NCBI GenBank assembly: GCA_017467585.1
Contig: JAFUSR010000004.1
Span: 345,563 to 409,562 of the forward strand
DNA: 64,000 bases
From: Clostridia bacterium
GTDB lineage: Bacteria; Bacillota; Clostridia; Christensenellales; UBA1242
Direction of reading: 5' to 3'
Positions 1 to 6,340 of the stretch are shown one piece after another (positions within the stretch are counted from its first letter, which is position 1; every line of letters starts with the position of its first letter). The notes below the pieces were generated by a model, which saw only the letters and a program-made list of their open reading frames with translations, did not search any database and was not told where the DNA came from. A program made the translations under genes and the position numbers.

Positions 1-2
1 AA

Positions 3-305
3 TACTATTACTTTGATTCTGGAAACGAAGAGCAACAAGTTAAAAGCAAAACGAAAACATTTGTTTTGCCGCCATATTTAAATGTTGAATATGATAGCAG
101 AGCGTTTAAAAATGCCTACAGGTGTAAAAATGAACCATTAAAACAAAACAGTTGGGAACACTTAAGGCTTAGCAAGTCAGAAATTAATCAAATATTCACA
201 GATGAACTCAAACAAAGAGCTATGAGCAAGCAGCAAAAGAAAAATCAAGAAGAAAAACAAAAAGTATATAAGAAGGTGAGTGAAGATGAAGAAAATAACA
301 ATTAA
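3..305 (+). CDS. Partial hypothetical protein of the integrated element (5' end outside window)
   Basis: The frame is open from the left edge of the window, so only the C-terminal 100 residues are seen. The first in-frame initiator-like codon is a TTG at 66 without a convincing ribosome binding site, so the gene almost certainly starts upstream. The visible part is hydrophilic, has a Gln/Lys/Glu-rich tail (residues KQQKKNQEEKQK) and has no motif I can name. Its end overlaps the start of the next gene by 20 bases, which points to one transcript with the genes to its right. Function unknown. Confidence 0.6.
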   Translation, partial: YYYFDSGNEEQQVKSKTKTFVLPPYLNVEYDSRAFKNAYRCKNEPLKQNSWEHLRLSKSEINQIFTDELKQRAMSKQQKKNQEEKQKVYKKVSEDEENNN

Positions 306-651
306 AGAAAAAAGTGAGAAAATGCAGAAAGTGAAACAAGGCTTTTTAGTCGCTAGTCTTTGGTTAACTCATATTATTACAATTGTTCTTTTGGCTTTTT
401 CTTATATGTTGTTGCCAACATTTTATGGTTTGGTTACTGCAAACGCTTGGGCTGTTCTGATAGCAATTATAATAATTCCTGTTGCTTTATTATTCGCAGC
501 AGGTTCTGCAATATTTGTTGTTGCAGATTTAATTAAAAGTTCAATGTCTAAAAAGTGGTGGCATATTGTTATTGCTTGCTTAGAGTTTGCATTTTTAATA
601 GTCACAGTGTTGACAATATTTGGAGTTCTTCCAGCAATTAACTTCAACTAA
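286..651 (+). CDS. Small integral membrane protein, function unknown
   Basis: A 121-residue protein. I chose the ATG at 286 because the AAGGTG at 273-278 is well spaced for it; the GTG at 280 lies too close to that site. After a basic N-terminus come three hydrophobic segments: about residues 16-40 (VASLWLTHIITIVLLAFSY), 50-80 (AVLIAIIIIPVALLFAAGSA) and 90-118 (IVIACLEFAFLIVTVLTIF). It overlaps the preceding gene and is followed 20 bases later by the DUF4417 gene. Small membrane proteins of this kind are common in conjugative elements and phages, but no family is recognisable and no function is claimed. Confidence 0.7.
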   Translation: MKKITIKEKSEKMQKVKQGFLVASLWLTHIITIVLLAFSYMLLPTFYGLVTANAWAVLIAIIIIPVALLFAAGSAIFVVADLIKSSMSKKWWHIVIACLEFAFLIVTVLTIFGVLPAINFN

Positions 652-671
652 AACAAACAAGGGGTAAAAAC

Positions 672-1334
672 ATGAAGTATAGAGAAACAAGAGATGGCTA
701 TTTATATCACATATTCAAACAACTTCCAGCTGTTGGAAAATATGACATGCCAGTTGTTAGAGCTACACAAAACTATCAAATTTTAAACATGCTGCCGTTT
801 AATTACATAAACAGTTGCCCAGCACCTAACGAGTTTTATTTATGCTTTTACATAGACGATTATCAATTTGAACGAATTTGGAACAATCCGGACAAAACCG
901 TAGAACTGTTGAAACAGTTTAAAGGAATAATTGGTCCAGACTTCAGCTTATATAGAGACATGCCAAACATGTTAAACATATATAACTGCTGGCGAAACAA
1001 AGTGTTGATGGCTTATTTTCAAAGCAAAGGAATTGAAGTTATTCCAAATGTAACTTGGAGCGATGAGTCTAGTTATGACTGGTGTTTTGATGGTTTGCCG
1101 CAGGACAGCGTTGTTGCAGTTTCAACAAATGGAATTATGCGAGACAAAAGAGCTTGCGAACTGTTTCTCTCTGGTTTCAAAGAGATGACAAAGCGGCTTA
1201 GGCCGACAAAAATTATAGTTGTTGGTGCACTTCCGGAAGAACTTAAAAAAACACCAAACATAATTAATTTCATTGGTTACAGTGGCTTGTTTGGTGTTGA
1301 AGATAAAAATTTAACATACAGAGGAGACACTTAA
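672..1334 (+). CDS. DUF4417 family protein
   Basis: A 220-residue protein with a good Shine-Dalgarno (AAGGGG, 659-664). It matches my knowledge of the DUF4417 family: an N-terminal part ending in FYIDDYQFERIW, then GPDFSLYRDMP, a NxYNxWRNK stretch, the strand VIPNVTWSDESSYDW and the loop VAVSTNG. The C-terminal part carries a parallel-strand pattern (KIIVVGALPEEL). DUF4417 proteins are found mostly in phages and integrative elements of Bacillota and have no known biochemical role. Its position directly before a gene for an MGGRG-type protein supports a mobile-element origin. The family call is from motif recall, not a search. Confidence 0.75.
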   Translation: MKYRETRDGYLYHIFKQLPAVGKYDMPVVRATQNYQILNMLPFNYINSCPAPNEFYLCFYIDDYQFERIWNNPDKTVELLKQFKGIIGPDFSLYRDMPNMLNIYNCWRNKVLMAYFQSKGIEVIPNVTWSDESSYDWCFDGLPQDSVVAVSTNGIMRDKRACELFLSGFKEMTKRLRPTKIIVVGALPEELKKTPNIINFIGYSGLFGVEDKNLTYRGDT

Positions 1335-1335
1335 C

Positions 1336-2151
1336 ATGGGCGGAAGAGGCATGGCATATATAACAAGAAATGATATGAGACAAGGCTTTCCATTTAATTA
1401 TGATGATGAAGTTGAGAATGATCCAGAAACTGAAATCAAAACCTCAGTTTTTGAAAAACTAAAAAAGTTGCATATTAGCACTCGCTCATCAACAGATGAA
1501 ATGGACGACATGGTTCTTGAACAACAATCAAATATTGTTTATGATATAGCTAAAAAATACAACAAAATTCTTAAATATGGAACAAAAACAACTGAAATGA
1601 TGTTTCAAAAGAAAGAAAGAGTCAGGGGAATTGCTGCTGTTACACCATTTATAAAAGATAATGAACTTGCTCTGCGTTTATATATGAACAATGACTATTT
1701 TAAAAATACCGACTATAATAGCAAAGATGATTTTTCAAAGGTTATAGAAAGAAACATTGATTCTGGGTGGTTTGCTCCTATAAATAAAATCAATACCAGA
1801 AAATATATTTTAACTCATGAAATGGGCCATGTTATTGAAAGTAACATTATTTGGAAAATAGCCAAAGATAAAAATATTCAATGGCGTGGTAACAGTTTCA
1901 TGGGCGAACAATCATTTGAAATAGCAACTAAAATTAAAAATGAAGTTATAAAAATTTGGAAAGAAAAGTATACAAATAAATCAAAAGATGATATTATTGA
2001 AATATCAAATTATAGCAAAGCACACTATAGGAACTATCCAGACCATAGACCATTTGAGTGGTTTGCAGAAACATTTGCAAATTTACAACTTGCGGATGAA
2101 CCAGCACCTATTGCAAAAGCATTGGATGAATACATAAGGGGGTATATGTAA
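1336..2151 (+). CDS. MGGRG-type element protein with zinc-peptidase-like HExxH motif
   Basis: A 271-residue protein starting at the ATG with GAGGAG at 1321-1326. The N-terminus MGGRG is a recurring start of phage head-associated or structural proteins in Bacillota. Around residue 157 it has THEMGHVIES, a gluzincin-like HExxH motif, and 80 residues later an EWFAETFANL segment. This is the usual layout of the third zinc ligand (Glu) in ADAMTS/anthrax-toxin-like or phage-encoded metallopeptidase domains. It may be a processing protease of the element or an inactive fold relative. A C-terminal fragment of a homologue survives at 6687-6803 in the second, decayed element. Protease activity is inferred only. 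Confidence 0.6.
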   Translation: MGGRGMAYITRNDMRQGFPFNYDDEVENDPETEIKTSVFEKLKKLHISTRSSTDEMDDMVLEQQSNIVYDIAKKYNKILKYGTKTTEMMFQKKERVRGIAAVTPFIKDNELALRLYMNNDYFKNTDYNSKDDFSKVIERNIDSGWFAPINKINTRKYILTHEMGHVIESNIIWKIAKDKNIQWRGNSFMGEQSFEIATKIKNEVIKIWKEKYTNKSKDDIIEISNYSKAHYRNYPDHRPFEWFAETFANLQLADEPAPIAKALDEYIRGYM

Positions 2152-2152
2152 A

Positions 2153-2467
2153 ATGATTATTCCACCAGAAGAATTAAACAAGGAATATTATTATCATGCT
2201 TATACTGAAGACGAACAAGATTATTATGAGCCACTGATAGATGCGCCTGTTCAAATTTTTGGAGAATATTGCAATCATTATGCTTGGGTGAGCATGTATA
2301 ATGTTCATTACACTAAGACTCAACATAAAAATAAAATGATTGAAATATTTAAAAGTTTGAAAAATTATAATGATATTCCAAAAGAAAAAAAAGAATCTAT
2401 TGAAAAATGGATTTGTGAACATGCCTCAGAAAATGATGATGTTCAAACAGAAGATGTATTTTTTTAA
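2153..2467 (+). CDS. Hypothetical acidic protein
   Basis: A 104-residue protein that starts one base after the stop of the peptidase-like gene, so translation is probably coupled. It is rich in Tyr, Glu and Asp (YYYHAYTEDEQDYYEP at the N-terminus) and ends in an acidic tail. No known family is recognised. A gene of similar size occupies the same relative position (after the peptidase-like C-terminus and before the 130-base repeat) at 6800-7087. The two are therefore probably diverged counterparts from related elements; both have a Tyr-rich start and an alternating K/E helix near the end. Confidence 0.6.
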   Translation: MIIPPEELNKEYYYHAYTEDEQDYYEPLIDAPVQIFGEYCNHYAWVSMYNVHYTKTQHKNKMIEIFKSLKNYNDIPKEKKESIEKWICEHASENDDVQTEDVFF

Positions 2468-2482
2468 TTAACTTCAATTTTA

Positions 2483-2612
2483 ATTTTAGTTGCTCCAAAC
2501 TACACAAAAAAGGGGTAACTAAAAATGTCAAAACTACCAAAAAAAGCAACCGTCATTATTGACGAAATCAGTTTATTAAACTATAAAGCAGAGAAACCAT
2601 CTCTGCTATTTT
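2483..2612 (+). repeat. 130-bp direct repeat, copy 1 (copy 2 at 7091-7220)
   Basis: 126 of 130 positions are identical to 7091-7220 by direct reading. The four differences cluster at codons 11-13 of the reading frame that the repeat starts. The repeat spans an upstream leader, the Shine-Dalgarno (AAAGGGG) and the first 29 codons of the gene at 2525. It contains the inverted repeat AGCAGAGA/TCTCTGCT. Confidence 0.9.
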
Positions 2613-3118
2613 CCGTTGGTGGAAAACCAAAAATAAGCACACAGAAGTTAGGGCCATATGTTTTTAAGGCCTGGCTTTCTGCTCATGCAAGAAATCAGAA
2701 TTTAGAAAAGAAACTTAAACATTTAAACAAAAAATATATAAAATCACAAAAGCAGCTGTCCGATGCTGAACTTCTTCTTGAAGAAAAAGACAAGCGAATT
2801 AAAGAGCTGGAAACAACAGTTTTTGTAGACAAATTGTATATGGACGAATCTTGGAATCAGAAGTGTGTTGACATTGTGGAACATGTCTTTTTGGGAAAAG
2901 ACCCAAGCAAAGATTCTCGCAACATAATGCTCAGAAGGCTAGAAAGCAGAATTCGAGACGAAATAGAACAACAACTTCGCCACCAAATTTGTGAAGAAAT
3001 AAGAAAAACCGGAGACTATCGCATTGGACTATATAAAGACGGCAGCAAATCTTATATGATAAGAGTTCAAGACTTAGACCAAATAGAACAAGGAGAAAGC
3101 AAATGCCAAAAGAATTAA
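2525..3118 (+). CDS. Coiled-coil hypothetical protein
   Basis: A 197-residue protein with a strong ribosome binding site (AAAGGGG ending 9 bases before the ATG). Residues about 55-95 form a predicted coiled coil (heptad-like Leu/Lys/Glu pattern: NLEKKLKHLNKKYIK, then LLLEEKDKRIKELE). The C-terminal half is charged (IRDEIEQQLRHQICEEIRK). Its first 29 codons lie inside the 130-bp repeat, so a truncated second copy exists at 7133-7222. It overlaps the next, also coiled-coil, gene by 16 bases, which suggests joint translation and possibly a complex. No functional family recognised. Confidence 0.65.
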   Translation: MSKLPKKATVIIDEISLLNYKAEKPSLLFSVGGKPKISTQKLGPYVFKAWLSAHARNQNLEKKLKHLNKKYIKSQKQLSDAELLLEEKDKRIKELETTVFVDKLYMDESWNQKCVDIVEHVFLGKDPSKDSRNIMLRRLESRIRDEIEQQLRHQICEEIRKTGDYRIGLYKDGSKSYMIRVQDLDQIEQGESKCQKN

Positions 3119-3417
3119 CAAGAAGTGAAATGATATTAAAAATTGCGAATCTCTCAGAACTGGTTGATCAGCTGACCGAAACCGTTCAAGCCAAGGATGA
3201 CATTATTGTTGCAAAAAACAAAAAGATTGAAGAGCTAAAAAAAGAGATCTCTGATAGGGAAACCAAATGGGCTCTTTGGGGAAAACGGTTGCGCCATGAA
3301 ATCTTTGAAGATTTGAGAAAGAACTTCACTTCAATATATCAGCTTGGTGCTGTTCACCCACATAAATATCAAATATTCAAAGAAGTGTTTGATGCTATGG
3401 AAGAAAAAACGACATGA
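3103..3417 (+). CDS. Coiled-coil hypothetical protein
   Basis: A 104-residue protein whose start overlaps the previous gene by 16 bases; AAGGAGAAAG at 3091-3100 serves as its ribosome binding site. Residues about 10-50 are a continuous heptad-like helix (IANLSELVDQLTETVQAK, then KNKKIEELKKEISDRE). The rest resembles the C-terminal part of the preceding protein (RLRHEIFEDLRKN against RDEIEQQLRHQI). The two adjacent genes may have arisen by duplication. Function unknown. Confidence 0.6.
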   Translation: MPKELTRSEMILKIANLSELVDQLTETVQAKDDIIVAKNKKIEELKKEISDRETKWALWGKRLRHEIFEDLRKNFTSIYQLGAVHPHKYQIFKEVFDAMEEKTT

Positions 3418-3488
3418 GTGTTTTAGCTGCTAATTTGGTTGTGTTCTCTATGTCATTGATAATGTTTTTTCTTTTCTATTTTAGATAA
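3414..3488 (+). CDS. Possible 24-residue membrane peptide
   Basis: ATG at 3414 overlaps the stop of the upstream gene (ATGA). The frame encodes a 24-residue peptide that is nearly all hydrophobic after the first six residues (LVVFSMSLIMFFLFYF) and ends in a single Arg. It would span a membrane once. Stop-start overlap and the composition argue for a real small gene, such as a phage- or toxin-like membrane peptide, but there is no separate Shine-Dalgarno and the frame is short enough to be chance. Confidence 0.3.
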   Translation: MSVLAANLVVFSMSLIMFFLFYFR

Positions 3489-3508
3489 TAAAAAATGAAG
3501 GAGTAATT

Positions 3509-3811
3509 ATGGACGATATTAAATTTTATGATAAAGAAGATGTCAAAAGTATTAGAAGAAATGTCTATGCAAAATTTGATAACTTTTTATTGAAAGTTGC
3601 TGTTGGCATGCCGGAGTTAAGTGACGAGGCAAATTCTTTGCGTTATATAATCAAGGACATGCTTGAAGTTGCCAGGCACTGTGACGACCTTGTTAGATAT
3701 CAGAATATGAAACAAGACGGCTTTCAAAGATATAGATATATAACTAGCGTTGACTTACATCGTTTTTACAAAAAGATTTTTCCTACCATGACCCCATCAC
3801 CGTCTGAATGA
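3509..3811 (+). CDS. Hypothetical protein
   Basis: A 100-residue protein with a clear ribosome binding site (AAGGAG at 3498-3503). It has an acidic N-terminus, a helical middle (AKFDNFLLKVAVGMPELSDE) and a basic, Tyr/Arg-rich segment (FQRYRYITSVDLHRFYKK). I recognise no domain. It is the last gene before a 417-base AT-rich gap, so it probably ends the transcript that enters the window from the left. Confidence 0.55.
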   Translation: MDDIKFYDKEDVKSIRRNVYAKFDNFLLKVAVGMPELSDEANSLRYIIKDMLEVARHCDDLVRYQNMKQDGFQRYRYITSVDLHRFYKKIFPTMTPSPSE

Positions 3812-4228
3812 TTATTTGTATTTTGTAAGCAATTTATATTTTGAATGTTAATTGATTATACATTTATATCATATTATTCAGAAAGAAAAGAAGAATTTTT
3901 TTATAGATTATGCTATATTTTTATATTTTAACATATTTTTAACAATTTTTGCGATTTTGGCTTTGATAATTTTGGTAAATTAGCAAAACAAAACGCAAAA
4001 TACGCAAAACATGTGAGAAAATTTGTAAAAAAAGAGAGTAATTATAAAAAAATTCTGTCTGAGAACGTATGATATAATCCATGAACATAAATGTAAAAGC
4101 AGCAATATTCAAACTGTAAAGTCGCTTGCGAAATCGAATTTTTATTTTTGAATTAAAAAATTAAAAATTAATTTTAGACTAAAATTTAGACTTAAAACGA
4201 AAGAAAACTTTTTAATGGAGTAACTATT
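3812..4228 (+). other. AT-rich intergenic region with iteron-like repeats
   Basis: No gene is visible in these 417 bases. The stretch is very AT-rich. At 3982-4009 it carries three short related units (AGCAAAAC at 3982, ACGCAAAA at 3993 and 4002) spaced 9-11 bases apart, about one helical turn. Further on, TTTAGACT is repeated twice around 4170-4195. Because the next gene looks like a replisome organiser, the region could hold an element replication origin or protein binding sites. This is inference from spacing and context only. Confidence 0.35.
4070..4078 (+). promoter_or_regulatory. Extended -10 promoter upstream of the replication-type gene
   Basis: TG-A-TATAAT (4070-4078) is a consensus extended -10. 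No good -35 lies 17 bases upstream. Transcription would begin near 4085, giving a leader of about 144 bases before the ATG at 4229. The leader contains the small hairpin TCGC-TT-GCGA (about 4121-4130). Confidence 0.45.
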
Positions 4229-5104
4229 ATGAAGAGAAAAAGTTTGACAATCAGCAGGGAAATTTACAACGCACTCAAAAGCTTTTCAGACCCAGCAGAT
4301 AGAGCAGCAATTTATGACGCAATCTTTGAGGATTTGTTTGAGGGAATCCAGACTTCCAGAAACAACCTCACAGACACACAAAAGATGGCCTATGTTGTTT
4401 TAGCTCCTCAAATACGCAAAATGACAATGCAGTTTGAGAATGGAAAACAGGGCGGCCGAAAAAATGATGCAATAGCACCATCTATTTTAAAATGCAGTCA
4501 TAAAAAAACCCAACTGCAACCCAACTATAACCCAACTATAACCCAAAAATTAAAGAAAGAATCAAAGAAATATATTCCTTTCAAAAAATACAATATTATA
4601 TATAAATATAATACCCTTCATCTACTAACGTTATATCACGTGCGTGCGCACGAAAAATCAATAAAAAAGACCACGACGACCACGCCAGTGGTAACTACAA
4701 AAAAAATAACCACTACAGAACAAGAAGTCGTTACAAGAACTCGAAACATATTGCATCGTTTGGCCGCAGGCCCAGAACAAGTTAATATATGCGGCGCGGC
4801 CCACGCCAGCTCAGAAATTATTGAGCGAATCCAAAAATTTTATGCCGGCCCAGGTGCGCTCGACAAAATCAAGTCAATTTACGCAGACGTAGACACCAAT
4901 CCAGACATAAGAAATCCATATAAATACACAGTGTCGCGGCTATACAATGTGGCTTGTGGCTTAGTTGTAGTTCACAAAAACAACTACACAAATAAAACTG
5001 CGGACGAAAAATCTGGCATAATAACGCACAGATACACTCAAGAAGATTTTGATAATTTATATGACAGCCTTGATGAGTTTTGTGACGACTTAGATATTAA
5101 ATGA
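4229..5104 (+). CDS. Replisome-organiser-like protein (DUF6291-type N-terminus)
   Basis: A 291-residue protein with a ribosome binding site (GGAG about 12 bases upstream). The N-terminal 75 residues fit the pattern of DUF6291/phage replication organisers: an ExxNALKSFSDPADRAAIYDAI helix pair, a LAPQIRKMTMQFENGKQGG segment and the polar linker that follows. The middle (about 90-180) is a low-complexity Thr/Lys/Asn linker encoded by short tandem repeats. The C-terminal part ends in ADVDTNPDIRNPYKYTVSRL, resembling the helical tail of such proteins. The likely role is initiating element replication by recruiting the host helicase. Family assignment is by recall; a phage or plasmid source is equally possible. 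Confidence 0.55.
   Translation: MKRKSLTISREIYNALKSFSDPADRAAIYDAIFEDLFEGIQTSRNNLTDTQKMAYVVLAPQIRKMTMQFENGKQGGRKNDAIAPSILKCSHKKTQLQPNYNPTITQKLKKESKKYIPFKKYNIIYKYNTLHLLTLYHVRAHEKSIKKTTTTTPVVTTKKITTTEQEVVTRTRNILHRLAAGPEQVNICGAAHASSEIIERIQKFYAGPGALDKIKSIYADVDTNPDIRNPYKYTVSRLYNVACGLVVVHKNNYTNKTADEKSGIITHRYTQEDFDNLYDSLDEFCDDLDIK
4507..4545 (+). repeat. 11-bp tandem repeat inside the replication-type gene
   Basis: Three and a half units of AACCCAACTRY (4507-4517, 4518-4528, 4529-4539, then a partial unit) are in direct tandem. The 11-base period matches one DNA turn and is not a multiple of three, so each unit is read in a different frame. This suggests selection for the DNA itself. In many phages the origin lies inside the initiator gene, so these may be initiator-binding iterons. 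Confidence 0.5.
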
Positions 5105-5114
5105 TAATTTTCAC

Positions 5115-5143
5115 TTGAATATTAATTGTTGAGGTAGTATAAT
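5115..5143 (+). promoter_or_regulatory. Sigma-A-type promoter giving a leaderless DUF3800 mRNA
   Basis: TTGAAT (5115-5120), a 17-base spacer and TATAAT (5138-5143). Counting the last T of the -10 as -7, +1 falls on 5150, which is the G of the GTG start codon (the ATG at 5153 follows in frame). There is no Shine-Dalgarno in the seven bases between. Confidence 0.65.
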
Positions 5144-5149
5144 ACGATT

Positions 5150-5950
5150 GTGATGCAAAAGAAAAAAGATAGAGCAGAGAAATATATAATCATATGTGAT
5201 GAGTCCAGCAAATATGGGAATAACTATTCCTATTTTTATGGTGGAGCAATGATTAAAGAATCCGAATATGAAAAAACATCACAAATTTTAGAAAGTTACA
5301 AAAGCCAATTTGGGTTACACGAACTAAAGAGAACAAAGATAACGAAAGCTAATTATAAACAATATATTGACATATTGGAATTCTTCTTTGTTTTTGTTAA
5401 AGCTGGAAAAATAAAAATTCGAATCATGTTTTCACCCAATTATGAGTTGATTAAATTTGATAGACATTCACAAAATGAATCATTCATCAAATTATATCAT
5501 ACATTTATCATTAATGCTTTTAACATTTTCTACGCAAGAAAGCCAATTAATATAAGATTAATTTTCGATGATTTACCAGAAACCAAAAGTAAAAATCAAT
5601 TATTTAAAAAACTTTTAAAATCAAAAATAGTGAACAACACTAAAATTGACACTAACAAAGTTTATACTAGTGATGATCGCATGGAAGAAGTTGATTCCAA
5701 AAAACATATAATTTTGCAATGTGTTGATGTTATAGTGGGCTTAACTGACTTTATTCTTAACACTTCCAATGATGATATAAAAAAATCGGAAAGAGCAAAG
5801 GCACGTTATGAAGTTTGGAAATGTATTGAATCAAACATCTTAGCGATTAATCCCAATTTTGAACTTACTAGAACAACACAACCAGTATATTCACATAAAG
5901 CTTGGCAAAGTTCATATAGGCATTTTGTTTACAGACAGAAAAAACAATAA
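5150..5950 (+). CDS. DUF3800 domain protein
   Basis: A 266-residue protein, about the usual length of the family. The N-terminus carries IIICDESSKYG, the characteristic DE pair of DUF3800 at the end of the first strand. It is followed by a second strand (YFYGGAMI) and further acidic positions (LIFDDLPETKS; ILQCVDVIVGLTDFIL). DUF3800 proteins are predicted to have an RNase H-like fold with acidic catalytic residues, but no reaction is established. They recur in mobile or defence-type regions and next to structured RNAs. Start: GTG at 5150 or ATG at 5153. The promoter places the transcript start right there, so translation would be leaderless. A strongly structured, T-tailed RNA follows the stop codon. 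Confidence 0.8.
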   Translation: MMQKKKDRAEKYIIICDESSKYGNNYSYFYGGAMIKESEYEKTSQILESYKSQFGLHELKRTKITKANYKQYIDILEFFFVFVKAGKIKIRIMFSPNYELIKFDRHSQNESFIKLYHTFIINAFNIFYARKPINIRLIFDDLPETKSKNQLFKKLLKSKIVNNTKIDTNKVYTSDDRMEEVDSKKHIILQCVDVIVGLTDFILNTSNDDIKKSERAKARYEVWKCIESNILAINPNFELTRTTQPVYSHKAWQSSYRHFVYRQKKQ

Positions 5951-6028
5951 AAAAAGATTCCCCAACTTTTCTACAAACCGTCCACGTGAACACGTAGCCC
6001 TTCGAAAAAGTTAGAGAATCCTTTTTTT
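5951..6028. ncRNA. Structured RNA next to the DUF3800 gene (possible DUF3800-associated RNA)
   Basis: Long interrupted stem directly after the DUF3800 stop. AAAAA-GATTC (5951-5960) pairs with GAATC-C-TTTTT (6016-6026). A 3x3 internal loop (CCC/AGA) separates this from AACTTTT (5964-5970) pairing with AAAAGTT (6006-6012). Inside, CCACG (5982-5986) can pair with CGTAG (5993-5997), around a TGAACA loop. Both strands end in a T run, so it could be a terminator in both directions or an independent small RNA. Published comparative work describes DUF3800-linked RNA motifs (Weinberg and colleagues); that this is one of them is my inference. Confidence 0.5.
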
Positions 6029-6184
6029 TCTTGAAATCAAAATTCAAAAGAATTTGTTTCAATTTGTAACTTTATTTTATACTATAATAAGTTAAATGTC
6101 AACATCTTTATAAAAATTTTGATTTCATATTTATAATATGCTATAACACAAAAAAATAAACAATATGCTGACAAAAAAATATGA

Positions 6185-6209
6185 TTTGACCCAAAAAAAT
6201 TGGGTCAAA
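6185..6209. repeat. Perfect 10-bp inverted repeat near the attachment site
   Basis: TTTGACCCAA (6185-6194), a five-base A loop, and TTGGGTCAAA (6200-6209). It has no T run, so it is not a simple terminator. A second inverted repeat, GTCAGA/TCTGAC, lies at 6245-6261. Both sit within 100 bases left of the tRNA fragment, where recombinase arm sites would be expected. The rest of 6029-6283 is AT-rich and shows no gene. Confidence 0.5.
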
Positions 6210-6283
6210 ATTAGGGTCTAAAAATCAGAGTTTCAACGGTTTTTGTCAGATATTTTCTGACGGTTTAGCTTTCTTTGGAAAGT

Positions 6284-6340
6284 CTAAGGATCTTGTGCCG
6301 ATACACTGGCTTGCAGGTTCAAGTCCTGTCATCCGCACCA
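6284..6340 (+). tRNA. 3' half of a tRNA-Leu gene (truncated; attachment-site remnant)
   Basis: The sequence reads as the tRNA 3' part from the anticodon loop onward. It has an AAGGA-type loop end with the anticodon-stem 3' strand TCTTG, a long variable arm (GCC/GGC stem), T arm GCAGG-TTCAAGT-CCTGT, acceptor strand CATCCGC, discriminator A and encoded CCA. The long variable arm plus A73 fits tRNA-Leu. The 5' half is missing: no GCGGATG acceptor strand and no D arm lie upstream, and the bases before the loop do not pair with TCTTG. This is what site-specific integration into a tRNA gene leaves at the distal end of an element. It should not be functional. Confidence 0.75.

Noticed and set aside
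3982..4009. CRISPR-like short repeats
   Set aside because: Units are only eight bases with two-base gaps, without spacers of uniform length or cas genes; the window shows no CRISPR array.
6250..6340. A complete tRNA-Leu gene
   Set aside because: No acceptor 5' strand GCGGATG, no D arm, and the bases before the anticodon loop do not pair with TCTTG; only the 3' half is present.
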